A stretch of 34,037 bases of DNA from Clostridia bacterium (GTDB lineage Bacteria > Bacillota > Clostridia > Christensenellales > Borkfalkiaceae). The DNA lies in the NCBI GenBank assembly GCA_021204825.1, contig JAJPYR010000094.1:1-34037 (forward strand). The letters are read 5' to 3'. This document shows positions 9,201-17,030 of the stretch, in pieces. Each line of letters starts with the position of its first letter. Position 1 is the stretch's first letter. The notes below the pieces were generated by a model, which had not been told where the DNA came from, searched no databases, and saw only the letters and a list, made by a program, of their open reading frames with translations. The translations under genes were made by a program, and so were the position numbers.

Positions 9201-9845
9201 TCTCTCGGGCGTATAGTAGCTTATCATGTTTTCCAGCACTGTTCTGTAATCAGCCACAGAACGCACATTGGAATACACAGTCGTTATAAGCTCCCTTAAG
9301 CTGCCGTCCTTCTGCCCCTTTCCGTAATAGTATTTCAGCAGCAATTTGAAATCACTGTTGTCATCCCCTTCCGTTCTGTCATATAGCTCATCAAACAGGC
9401 TGTCAACAGCCCGGCGCATATACTCTTCCCTTACAGTGTCATCTGCAAGAATATCAAAAGTTCTGTCACATCCCGCATAATAAAAATAACGGCGTACAAG
9501 CTGGGCGCAGAAGGAATGGATTGTGGATATGTCGGCTGACGGCACAAGCTCAAGCTGTTCCTTGAGACGCTCCTTATCCTCTGCGGAAGTATCATCTGCG
9601 TTTATCTTCTGTATAATCCTGTCCCTCAGCTTGTTCTTCATTGATGCCGCAGCCTCATCCGTGAATGTCACAGCAATGACATTGCGCAGATCCGCATGGC
9701 TTCCCGGACTGCACAGCTCATTTACAAGACATTCTATCATGACCGTGGTTTTGCCGCTGCCTGCGGATGCAGAGACAATGACATTGTCGTTGCACTTTAT
9801 AATGAAATCCTGATCCTCGTCAGGGGTATATTCTGTATCATTCAT
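6267..9845 (-). CDS. addA: ATP-dependent helicase/nuclease subunit AddA
   Basis: About 1192 aa, close to Bacillus AddA. UvrD-type helicase motifs are in order: Walker A SAGSGKT (27-33), TFTDEAA, DEYQD (about 397), GDSKQAIYGFRGS, MTMHGAKGLEF (about 813) and FYVACTRA. The C-terminal RecB-family nuclease shows VQGAMDLL, LIDYKY (about 1140) and YAPQIRVYRQ. With AddB it forms the Chi-regulated enzyme that resects double-strand breaks for RecA loading. I chose the ATG at 9845, which has GAGG 8 nt upstream and gives the family-like N-terminus; an in-frame ATG at 9905 directly after the addB stop is also possible and would add 20 residues. It is the second gene of addB-addA and is followed by a strong terminator. 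All catalytic motifs look intact. Confidence 0.95.
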   Translation of the reverse strand: MNDTEYTPDEDQDFIIKCNDNVIVSASAGSGKTTVMIECLVNELCSPGSHADLRNVIAVTFTDEAAASMKNKLRDRIIQKINADDTSAEDKERLKEQLELVPSADISTIHSFCAQLVRRYFYYAGCDRTFDILADDTVREEYMRRAVDSLFDELYDRTEGDDNSDFKLLLKYYYGKGQKDGSLRELITTVYSNVRSVADYRTVLENMISYYTPERFEEVYKKLLNTYRADYYALAQDAKNVGEKFLAKYPATNEKEAYESLFTKIADSISKAQKCQSFDSIPADLFSPREKVVPVSSDGLAKKRFTDIRNLFKSAYPKICKDILSKDEERDKYLRAGDISRAFINILLAFDDKYSALKRDLNVLDYNDLEHKAIELLKNREVKQDIREKYKYVYVDEYQDINPVQNRIISAITGEDDKDQETAGSGVRTFYVGDSKQAIYGFRGSKSSFFTEKAADFTAKPGCSTLYMKYNHRSLKPVINSVNDIFSATMQGSLKFKEDDVEVDASVYPGKKYSEEKMEAKKEEPADNGDEPNHLHSSVEMVVFGKKPGKASTEETTLPVYSVRKNPAEHIESRQGLAVLQIVQDCLSKQRYNADKDAWVDINYEDICILSRTKKGAKPIEDLLVSYGYPVSSVEQDNICDNAYVKQMLDILTYIDNTSLDVPMVSALLSPLGNLTEDDLAEIRISTGNTGSPFSKACRRYMKTAEEAAEEGTAANELALKLNVFYDKVSVLRKHATVLTAGEIIDEIIGLQGFTEQYPADGGETMRYIRELIKQGSNLSVTAFLNLLEDSDNEISVKASAPSDSIRVMTMHGAKGLEFPIVIITDICKTYTNPITEDIVFNMKYGLAPSCYDEASKTKSYTVLRKLETALNKQEDNKNEINVFYVACTRAINNLYIMAESKPGYRHGKESKEDIPVGYLLSEARRASSYDKLINFDNFIESGKIRDLTDCLIEDLRDMVHLNTEEQKPSKSVPAAKYAYASNIPLKSSASAMVKAAEEDAEFPDESDVSKSERDDIRNQTKSDGHAAERGTAYHRFLELCDFGIKDEAGIQKELEAFVEDGSMSAEEAGYLTITHLKDMVNMDIFSCVDGAEDVRREQSFYCPIPAKEYMSGTDSEDEVIVQGAMDLLVKRGGKWQLIDYKYSDKSADEIKVYYAPQIRVYRQVLSRITGQAVDDIPAVIVNIKNHFTVRM

Positions 9846-9908
9846 CACCCTGTCCTCAACTTCCCTCATACAGCCTGCGCCTGTTTCTGCAGCCGGCCGA
9901 AGCATATG

Positions 9909-12900
9909 TCATTGCTTCCCCGCATCAGAATCTGCGATTCCAGCTATATCCTTGGAGTCCACACTGCTACTGCTGTACGGGCATTCCCTCATACCGTATG
10001 CATCGGCGTCAAATGCGCAGCATCCGCCATATTTGCAGTACGTGCATGACGTCTTGACTGGTGAAGGCTGTATATATCCGTCTAGCATTTCGTCAATACC
10101 CTGTACGGAAACCTTCTTTGCATACTCGAGGAATGCCCTGAAATCATTCCCGGACACATATGTCCTTTTAAAACCAATATAGTCTTTGTTCTTTACCTTT
10201 TCCTTAGGCGTTGACTGAGCTACATTGGCAAGTGAGACATCCACAACATCCGCATCCCTGTCCATGAATCCCTCAAAGCGGAACTGGTCATCGGCATCAT
10301 ACTTTTGATAACTTACACCGCAGGGAAAATAGTATGCAGCGGCAGGACGCCATTCCGGATGCCTGTCTGTTGCCTGGGATGCCGCCAGCAAATACAGCTC
10401 CGGCTGCAGTTTAAGGCCCATATAATAAGCAGTATCACTGGCATCATGTTTCCCGGTCTTGTAATCCAGTATTCTTACCAGAACCTCTTCCGAACTGTTT
10501 TCCGGATTATCCGGGTATGTATCCACGCGGTCTATCTTGCCGTGTATCAGATACTCCATGCCGGCATCACTCTGCAGCGGAAGGTCAATCTTGAGCTCCG
10601 TAGCGTACGGTCTGAAATCCGAATGCTTGAAATGGTCATAGAGCTTTTCAATAAGCTTGTCCATGTCTTTAAGAAGCTGTGCCAGTGTATGCCTGTCGGC
10701 CCCGTTAAGTTTCAAAGCAGAGAACGGTGCCTCTTCCAGAACATCATTGGCTTTTGCCATGGCAATCTCCTTGAATTCATCCAGACTGCTGACCTCTGCC
10801 ATCTGCAGCGAGATTCCCTCAAATACCTTATGCACAAAGTTGCCTCTGTCGAGCGGCAGAAGAGAGCCTACCTGTTCTTCCTGCAGATTCAAGCCTTTCC
10901 CCATGAACATCTTGTACGGACAGTCAAAATACATTTCAATTGTTGTAGGGGATATATGCTCTCTGGGCTGATCACTGCTGGGCTTGAGGAAGAGTGCCCT
11001 TGCGTGCTCATTTGTAAGTTCTATATTCCTTGCTGATTCTGTTCCTGAAGCTGCCGGTGTCCTGTCCTGCACATCGCCAGTATGAATAAGCTCAGCTTTC
11101 TTGTCAAAGATTCCCTTGGCATATGTGATAATTTCGCTGCACCTGGTCCTTCTGCCGTCCAGTTCTGTTGGATAACTGAGATACAGCCTGTCCGTAAAAG
11201 AGCAGACGTTGAGGGCAACTGTCTCGCGGCAAATGACATTTGCGCCCTGCGCCGTGCATGAAAGAAGCATGTCAATGCGGTTCAAGTCCTTGCAGACAGT
11301 CTCCCAGTCCCTGTCCAGAAGCAGCCCGCAGTCCGCTGTCACACAGGGAACGTTCTCTGTAAGACGGGCACAGAAGAGCACTCTGCTGCCTGTCCAGGTT
11401 TCATTGCTGTTTCCGCTGCCTGTGCAGGTATTCAATGTTGCATTGAAGTCAGCCACAAAAACATCATCCGTATTCTGTGCAGACCCTGAAAACTGCGTGG
11501 AACTCAGTGCTTCACGGATCACCTGAAGATATTCTGCATCCGGGATGTTGTTCCCGGCACAGGAATCCACACTCTCAAGTATTTCAAGCAGAAGACTGTA
11601 CACTCTGTCGTATACTCTGGCCTCTTCCGGGCGCAGTTCCGCCACTCTTCCCTTAAGTACTTTAGCCGTTCTGCACCAGGCACTCACCTTCTCTAAAACA
11701 GCCTTTAAACCTGCATATCTGCTCTGTTTTGAGCTGTATACCTGATACAGTTCTCCGAAATTGTCCCTGATGCCGCACACAGTGCTGTAGTCACACCTTA
11801 AGTATGCGCAAAGCTCCTTGTCCAGTTCCCTGTCATAGTTCAGAATAGAGCCATTATACTGTCCGAAACGCATGAAGTACGTGTGGAAAACAGACTTGGA
11901 GAGTTTTCTGCGGGGTGAATTGATTTCTGAAACAGTTTCTGCTGCCCCTTGGTCAGGGTTGTCCTCACCGGCATTCTCAACTGCATCATCAATCTCAGTG
12001 TCTGCCGTATCCGGATCCGCTTCCGGTTCTGCAGCCGCTGAACCCAAAGTATCCGCAGACTTATGCGTCACTGCAGGGAAGTACGGGGACGCTATCACTG
12101 CCGCCACATCTTCCGGACGGAACCCATATGCCACGCAGGAAAGGAAATCAAGTATGAACTCACACAGGGGGTGTGATTCTAGCGGATATCTTCTGGCTGC
12201 AAAATACGGAATCTGGTATCTTCCGAAGGCACTTGAAATGTCACTTTCACAGCTGTCAAGATCCGGCACCATGACTGCAATATCCCTGTACCGTATGCCG
12301 CCTTCCGCTATGATGCCCTTAATCTCGCGGGCAATATACTCAAACTCAACGGCACTGTTCGGAGCCTCTTTTATAACAATCCTGTCTCTTTTTTCCGCAT
12401 CGGTATCCGGCACAATCTCGGGGTTGAACATCTTTCTTCGGAGCGACTCAGCCGCACCGCACACAAGCCCCTGGCCTGAATCCTGTTCCGGCACAACAGA
12501 TCCGAGCCTGCTGAATATGTCTGCGGCATCCCCCTTGTAATAGCTCTCACTGCCGTGTATGAAGATGCCTGTCACCCATTTTGCACTGCTTACAGCAGCT
12601 TTAACGGCATTCTGCTCCAGCTGAGTGAATGTCTGGTATCCGAAGAATAGCACCCTTGTATCACCCTGTGCAGTTCTGCGCTTTACGCAGTCCGGGAGTT
12701 CTTTCAAACTGGTGTATGAATCCTTGTACTTCCTGCCCGTGCCTGCCCCTTCCAGGTAATCTTCATACAGCCTGTATGCTTTGGTCACGTCAAGAAGCTT
12801 CCTGCGAAGCAAGTCCTCCTTTGCGGAATCCAGCTCCATGCAGTACTGATACAGCTCATCCGGAGATATGTCCGCTGAAATCATGAGACATATGGCATCA

Positions 12901-13271
12901 TATACTGCCCTGGCCGCCTCTGTGGCTCGCAGACACTCACTATCCGGGTTTTCCCCCTCTACTGAAAGTTTATACAGGTTAAAATCTGACCAGTCATGGG
13001 TCATAAGCATGCGGACTGTCATGAAAGCCTGCTGATCCGTAAGCTGTTCCCTGTCCCTTTTGCCTTCCTTGAACGCAAAACGTTTGAAAGTATATACGTC
13101 CACGTCAAAAGTGCCGCCTACGGCATCGCAGACGGCCTTCTCTATGTCCAGAGTAAACCGGCTCTCACAGAATATGAGGGTGCGCATCCCGGCATCCTTA
13201 TCTTCCATGACCGTTCTCTTAAGCTGTTCCAGCGCAGGCGCAAGGGCCACGCAGTTATACTGGCTTATCAT
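9909..13271 (-). CDS. addB: ATP-dependent nuclease subunit AddB
   Basis: 1120 aa. The C-terminal nuclease has GKIDRVD, LDYKTGK (about 937) and the iron-sulfur cysteines: one in FDCPYKMF (about 782) and a cluster CTYCKYGGCC near 1077, as in AddB. In AddAB this subunit carries the second nuclease and Chi recognition. The usual N-terminal Walker A (GRxGSGKT in Bacillus AddB) is absent: the sequence begins MISQYNCVALAP and goes straight to the segment equivalent to the 'PEQ' region (TLIFCESRF). I use the ATG at 13271. The frame extends to a TTG at 13292, but that codon lies inside a strong promoter whose predicted start is about 3 nt before the ATG, so the mRNA would be nearly leaderless. An internal acidic linker (about 415-455) is probably disordered. 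Confidence 0.92.
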   Translation of the reverse strand: MISQYNCVALAPALEQLKRTVMEDKDAGMRTLIFCESRFTLDIEKAVCDAVGGTFDVDVYTFKRFAFKEGKRDREQLTDQQAFMTVRMLMTHDWSDFNLYKLSVEGENPDSECLRATEAARAVYDAICLMISADISPDELYQYCMELDSAKEDLLRRKLLDVTKAYRLYEDYLEGAGTGRKYKDSYTSLKELPDCVKRRTAQGDTRVLFFGYQTFTQLEQNAVKAAVSSAKWVTGIFIHGSESYYKGDAADIFSRLGSVVPEQDSGQGLVCGAAESLRRKMFNPEIVPDTDAEKRDRIVIKEAPNSAVEFEYIAREIKGIIAEGGIRYRDIAVMVPDLDSCESDISSAFGRYQIPYFAARRYPLESHPLCEFILDFLSCVAYGFRPEDVAAVIASPYFPAVTHKSADTLGSAAAEPEADPDTADTEIDDAVENAGEDNPDQGAAETVSEINSPRRKLSKSVFHTYFMRFGQYNGSILNYDRELDKELCAYLRCDYSTVCGIRDNFGELYQVYSSKQSRYAGLKAVLEKVSAWCRTAKVLKGRVAELRPEEARVYDRVYSLLLEILESVDSCAGNNIPDAEYLQVIREALSSTQFSGSAQNTDDVFVADFNATLNTCTGSGNSNETWTGSRVLFCARLTENVPCVTADCGLLLDRDWETVCKDLNRIDMLLSCTAQGANVICRETVALNVCSFTDRLYLSYPTELDGRRTRCSEIITYAKGIFDKKAELIHTGDVQDRTPAASGTESARNIELTNEHARALFLKPSSDQPREHISPTTIEMYFDCPYKMFMGKGLNLQEEQVGSLLPLDRGNFVHKVFEGISLQMAEVSSLDEFKEIAMAKANDVLEEAPFSALKLNGADRHTLAQLLKDMDKLIEKLYDHFKHSDFRPYATELKIDLPLQSDAGMEYLIHGKIDRVDTYPDNPENSSEEVLVRILDYKTGKHDASDTAYYMGLKLQPELYLLAASQATDRHPEWRPAAAYYFPCGVSYQKYDADDQFRFEGFMDRDADVVDVSLANVAQSTPKEKVKNKDYIGFKRTYVSGNDFRAFLEYAKKVSVQGIDEMLDGYIQPSPVKTSCTYCKYGGCCAFDADAYGMRECPYSSSSVDSKDIAGIADSDAGKQ

Positions 13272-13280
13272 AATGCCACA

Positions 13281-13309
13281 AGTATACTCCAATATGCTGT
13301 GTTTTTCAA
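13281..13309 (-). promoter_or_regulatory. Near-consensus promoter of addB
   Basis: On the minus strand, TTGAAA (13304-13309), a 17-bp spacer and TATACT (13281-13286). The expected transcription start is about 13274, three bases before the ATG at 13271. No Shine-Dalgarno site lies between them. Confidence 0.75.
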
Positions 13310-13436
13310 GATTTAGCGGTGTTTATATGCCTTTAATCCGACTGCCTTCCAGGTATGTTCCTGTACGGCACAAAGATACAGTGAGACGTGGCAAGCGAGC
13401 TACACTCATCCCCTTGAAGGATGCTCTTGTTGCTGT

Positions 13437-13511
13437 AAAATTATGCAATTATGCAGTTTTTAGAGCATCTTATGCATCAAAACGGGCATCCGCTGTCTTA
13501 CGGGTGCCCTT
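13437..13511. repeat. Composite intergenic repeat, copy 2
   Basis: The 21-bp core 13437-13457 is identical to 6174-6194. It is followed by TTATGCATCAAAAC and the GGGCATCCG/CGGGTGCCC hairpin, in the same order and orientation as copy 1. Confidence 0.8.
13477..13510 (-). terminator. Terminator of the folate operon
   Basis: 9-bp stem GGGCATCCG (13484-13492) and CGGGTGCCC (13501-13509) with an 8-nt loop. On the minus strand it is followed by GTTTTGATG. It lies about 40 bp past the folBK stop. Confidence 0.75.
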
Positions 13512-13548
13512 TCTGCTATGTATATTTCTGCTGTGCGGGTATGGATGG

Positions 13549-14361
13549 TTACTTCTGGACGGTGATGTCCTTGACGCGCTTGTTGAGCAGCGGGCAGAAG
13601 TAGTCTCCGGCGATGGCCTTCAGGGGAGTGAGTACGAAGTCCCTCTTCATGTACTCCGGATGAGGGATGGTGAGGTCTGCATCGCGGATGACTTCGTTGC
13701 CGTAGAAGATGATGTCTATGTCCAGGGTCCTGTCCCCCCACTTGACGGTGCGGGTGCGGCCGCACTCTGCTTCTATGCGGTTGAGCTCCGTGAGAAGCGT
13801 ATGGGGCGTGAGGTATGTGGAGATCTCCACCGCTGCATTGAAGAACTTGTTCTTTGCTGCGTTTCCGTAGGGCTCTGTCTCCAGGTATGTGGAGCGGCGC
13901 TTTACGGATATGCCGCGGGTCGCAGAGAGCTTGCGGACGGCAAGGTCCAGATATGCCTTGCGGTCCCCGAGGCTGGAGCCTAGAGCGAGATATGCAGTGA
14001 CGCGCTCAAACTGGCGAGTGACGCCCACGGTCTCAAAGGCTACACCCTTCATGGGTGCCTTGGGCTTTCCAACGGTGATGGTAAGGGTCTGGACAGCCGG
14101 AATTTTGTCCATGACTTCGTACGCGCACTCTGTGGCAAGCTTCTCCAGGAGATTGAACTTGTTGTTCTTTACGACATCCGTGATTATTCTGCTGACCACG
14201 GAGTAGCTCACGGCCATCTCTATTGCATCCGAGCGTGCGGCGTCCGTCATGTCATAGCCTATCTCCATGTCTATGACGAACGGCTGCGGGAAACGCTTTT
14301 CGTCATCGTTGACGCCGTGGCAGGCCTCTATCTTAAGACCCTTGATGAATACTGTATCCAT
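13549..14361 (-). CDS. folBK: Bifunctional dihydroneopterin aldolase / HPPK (FolB-FolK fusion)
   Basis: 270 aa from the ATG at 14361 (the frame is open to 14385), overlapping the folP end by 29 bp, with GAGAAGG just upstream. Residues 1-118 are FolB: MDTVFIKGLKIEACHGV, E21, and VGKPKAP with the conserved Lys (99). Residues 122-270 are FolK: AYLALGSSLGDR, YLETEPYGN, then GRTRTVKWGDRTLDIDI with its metal-binding aspartates, and IPHPEYMKRDFVL. The product makes 6-hydroxymethyl-dihydropterin from dihydroneopterin and pyrophosphorylates it for FolP. It is the last gene of the folate operon. Such fusions are known in other bacteria. Confidence 0.95.
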   Translation of the reverse strand: MDTVFIKGLKIEACHGVNDDEKRFPQPFVIDMEIGYDMTDAARSDAIEMAVSYSVVSRIITDVVKNNKFNLLEKLATECAYEVMDKIPAVQTLTITVGKPKAPMKGVAFETVGVTRQFERVTAYLALGSSLGDRKAYLDLAVRKLSATRGISVKRRSTYLETEPYGNAAKNKFFNAAVEISTYLTPHTLLTELNRIEAECGRTRTVKWGDRTLDIDIIFYGNEVIRDADLTIPHPEYMKRDFVLTPLKAIAGDYFCPLLNKRVKDITVQK

Positions 14362-15124
14362 ATGCCTTCTCAATGCCCTCCGCATTTTCTTTCACGTCAT
14401 GCACCCGCACAAACAGTATGCCCTGATGTGCGGCCCTTATGCTGGACTCCACCGTCTGGGGGAGCCTGTCCTCCACATTCCCTCCGAACAGCCTTTTGCG
14501 GCTGGTGCCAAGTAAGAGCGGATACCCCAGGGCCGAGAGCCTGTCATAATGCATCATAAGCTCTCTGTTCTGATCCATGGTCTTCGCAAACCCTATGCCG
14601 CCGTCCAGAAGGATTCTGTCCTTTTGAATGCCCGCCTCAAGGGCGGCATTGGCGCTTTCCTGCAGGAACGCCGGAACCTCTGTCCAAAGGTCCTGCACTT
14701 CCGTATGGGAATTGTGCATTATGCAGACCGCTGCATTGTGGTCCGCTATAACCTTTGCCATGCCGGCATCATGGGTCAAGCCCCAGATGTCATTTATCAT
14801 GTCCGCCCCTGTCTCCAGGGCGGCCCTGGCGCTCTTTTCAAAGTAGGTGTCCACGGAAACGGGTACGTCAAACCGCTCCCGGATGCGCCTCAATGGCTCT
14901 TCAAAGCGGCGTATCTCCTCGTCCGCGGAAACCTCCGTATATCCCGGCCTCGTGCTCTGCGCCCCTATGTCTATGACAGCAGCGCCGTCCTTTATTGCCT
15001 TCTCCACAGCAAACAGAGCGTCATCTGCAGCCACTCTGCTGCCCTTCCAGAAACTGTCCGGCGTCAGGTTTATGATAGCCATTACATAGGTGTAGCCTTC
15101 GAATTTCCTGTCCCGTATAATCAT
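14333..15124 (-). CDS. folP: Dihydropteroate synthase
   Basis: 263 aa, a TIM-barrel enzyme that joins hydroxymethyl-dihydropterin pyrophosphate to p-aminobenzoate. Signature motifs are NLTPDSF (19-25), DIGAQSTRPG (52-61; many homologues have GGESTRPG), VSVDT, MINDI, LDGGIGFAK, LLGTSRK and the C-terminal VRVHDV. The start at 15124 gives a normal-length N-terminus with only a weak GAGTGG upstream. Its 3' end overlaps folBK. A 137-bp gap with a strong hairpin separates it from folE. Confidence 0.95.
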   Translation of the reverse strand: MIIRDRKFEGYTYVMAIINLTPDSFWKGSRVAADDALFAVEKAIKDGAAVIDIGAQSTRPGYTEVSADEEIRRFEEPLRRIRERFDVPVSVDTYFEKSARAALETGADMINDIWGLTHDAGMAKVIADHNAAVCIMHNSHTEVQDLWTEVPAFLQESANAALEAGIQKDRILLDGGIGFAKTMDQNRELMMHYDRLSALGYPLLLGTSRKRLFGGNVEDRLPQTVESSIRAAHQGILFVRVHDVKENAEGIEKAYGYSIHQGS

Positions 15125-15171
15125 ATGTGAACCACTCTTCGTGCGTTATTTCCTGTCCTGAATCCCCCGGT

Positions 15172-15195
15172 TTAAGTGCGGTATGCCGCACTTAA
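15172..15195. other. Perfect hairpin in the folE-folP gap
   Basis: TTAAGTGCGG (15172-15181), loop TATG, CCGCACTTAA (15186-15195): a 10-bp perfect stem. No T-run follows on the minus strand, so it is not a typical terminator. A processing or stability element is possible. A second, weaker stem (CCTC/GAGG) lies directly after the folE stop. Confidence 0.6.
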
Positions 15196-15261
15196 GCAGC
15201 CTCTAAGGCATTAAGCCCTGGATTTTGCCGCCTGAAGGCCTCTTTGTATGAGGCGCCTTTA

Positions 15262-15834
15262 TTACTGCTTTGCAAGCGTCATGCGCGCAAAGACCTCTTT
15301 GCGGGCCTCTTCCGGGAAGGAGCCTGCTGTGGCAACAGTTGTGGTCCTGGTGCACGGGCGCTTTACGCCGCGGCAGGTCATGCAGGTGTGCTCCGCTTCA
15401 CAGACCACCATGACCCCTTTGGGGGCAAGGACGCGCATTATCTCATCCGCTATCTGCCGGGTCATGCGCTCCTGGATCTGCAGGCGCTTGGCAAAGACAT
15501 CCACGCACCTGGCCAGCTTTGAAAGGCCCACCACCTTGCCGTCCGGGATGTATGCAATGCATACGGTGCCGAAGAATGGCATCATGTGGTGCTCACAGAG
15601 GGAAGAGAATGAGATTCCGCTCTCCACCACCATCCCGCCGGATGTGTCTTCAAAGGTGCGGGACAGGTGTTCTGTGGCATCCTGCCCAACGCCAGCCAGC
15701 ATTTCCGCATATGCATCCGCCACGCGCCGGGGAGTGTCCTTGAGGCCCTCGCGGCTCCTGTCCTCACCGAGGGCGTCCAGAAGGTCCTCTATTGCTTTGA
15801 TGACTTTTTCTCTGTCCATTTCCTGTCCAGCCAT
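15262..15834 (-). CDS. folE: GTP cyclohydrolase I (type IA)
   Basis: 190 aa. It converts GTP to dihydroneopterin triphosphate, the first step of folate synthesis. The zinc ligands are visible: C80 and H83 in SLCEHHMMPF and C151 in HTCMTCRG. LKDTPRRVADAY, GLSKLAR and QIQERMTRQIA are also typical. The start at 15834 has an excellent GGAGG 7 nt upstream; the frame continues to 15870, but that would lengthen the overlap with folC without a ribosome site. It overlaps the folC 3' end by 46 bp. Confidence 0.96.
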   Translation of the reverse strand: MAGQEMDREKVIKAIEDLLDALGEDRSREGLKDTPRRVADAYAEMLAGVGQDATEHLSRTFEDTSGGMVVESGISFSSLCEHHMMPFFGTVCIAYIPDGKVVGLSKLARCVDVFAKRLQIQERMTRQIADEIMRVLAPKGVMVVCEAEHTCMTCRGVKRPCTRTTTVATAGSFPEEARKEVFARMTLAKQ

Positions 15835-17030
15835 TTGAGTGCCTCCGGAAGAAAAGTAAATGAGCCGCAAACCACTGTAGTTGTCTCTGTGGAAGCATCC
15901 AGTGCCTCCGTAACCGTCTTGTAGCGGGTTACGTCCTTGAAATATCTTGAGCAGATTTCATATATCCGGTCTTCATCCATTGCCCTGGGGCTTGGCGGTG
16001 AAACCACGGACACTTTGGCCTTCTTGAAGCCGCTGAGATAGTCCAGGCAGTCTGTGGCGTTCTTGTCCCTGAGGCAGCCGTATATTATGCGGAGGCTCCC
16101 TCTTGTATCCCGCAGGTACTTTTCCAGGGTGTAAAAGGAGCTGGGATTGTGAGCCCCGTCCAGGACATAAAGCTTTCTGCCCAAATGGAATTCATCTATG
16201 CGCCCCGGGATGCACGCCTTCTCCAGGCCTGCCTTTATGACGTCCAGGCCTATGCAAAGCTCCCTTGCGGCCTGCATTGCGAGGAGTGCGTTGTACGCCT
16301 GCTCCTCCCCGTGCGCATGTATCAGGTACCATGTGTTCCCGCACTTGAAGCGCACCCCGTCCAGGCCCACGGCGTCTTTTATGTCGTAATACTTGACCGG
16401 ACAGTTCATGTCCATATCCCAGGGGTCCAGGCCGAAGTACTCATAGACCTCTTCAAACTGGCTGTATTCCAGAATCCAGGGGCAATCCTTTATGATGCCC
16501 GCCTTGGCAGCCGTTATCTCCGGCAAGGTCTTGCCCAGGTACTCTGTGTGCTCATATGAGATGTCGGTTATGAGCGCCAGCCGCTTTTTGTGCACGGCGT
16601 TGGTGGCGTCATCCTTGCCTCCCATGCCGCACTCCAGAACGGCGTACTTGCAGCCCTGCTCCTTAAAGAGCAGTATGGCCGTGGCCGTCTCAACCTCAAA
16701 CTGCGTTGCGTAGATGCCGTTGCTCTCCATGCAGGAAAGGACTTCCTGCATTACGGCCGTGAGGGTGTCTTCATCCGCAGGGGTGCAGTTTATCTGGAAC
16801 ATGTCCTCATATCTGTATACGAACGGGGTCATGAAAGTCCCTACGGACTTCCCGGCCTCCTTTAAAATGCTGGATAGGAATATGGCCGTGCTGCCCTTGC
16901 CGTTTGTGCCGGCTATATGCACAATCTTAAGCCTGTCATCCGGGGAGCCAAGGGCATCCAGAAGACGGCGCTCCGTCTCCGTGCCGAAGACCATTCCGGA
17001 CTTTATGTACGGGGAAACCAATGGTGTCAT
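15789..17030 (-). CDS. folC: Folylpolyglutamate synthase / dihydrofolate synthase
   Basis: 413 aa, Mur-ligase type. The P-loop GTNGKGST is at 41-48, followed by ECGMGGKDDATN, TDISYEHTEYLG, KAGIIK and the C-terminal VLDGAHNPSS. It adds glutamate to dihydropteroate and extends folate tails. The ATG overlaps the stop of the upstream TPR-protein gene as ATGA, so the two are probably translationally coupled. The usual TSPH segment reads TPFV here (about 67-70), a small departure from the family. Which of the two activities it has cannot be told from sequence alone. Confidence 0.93.
   Translation of the reverse strand: MTPLVSPYIKSGMVFGTETERRLLDALGSPDDRLKIVHIAGTNGKGSTAIFLSSILKEAGKSVGTFMTPFVYRYEDMFQINCTPADEDTLTAVMQEVLSCMESNGIYATQFEVETATAILLFKEQGCKYAVLECGMGGKDDATNAVHKKRLALITDISYEHTEYLGKTLPEITAAKAGIIKDCPWILEYSQFEEVYEYFGLDPWDMDMNCPVKYYDIKDAVGLDGVRFKCGNTWYLIHAHGEEQAYNALLAMQAARELCIGLDVIKAGLEKACIPGRIDEFHLGRKLYVLDGAHNPSSFYTLEKYLRDTRGSLRIIYGCLRDKNATDCLDYLSGFKKAKVSVVSPPSPRAMDEDRIYEICSRYFKDVTRYKTVTEALDASTETTTVVCGSFTFLPEALKWLDRKWTEKKSSKQ

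Noticed and set aside
13269..13292. TTG start of addB at 13292
   Set aside because: The codon overlaps the promoter region upstream of the predicted transcription start and has no ribosome site.
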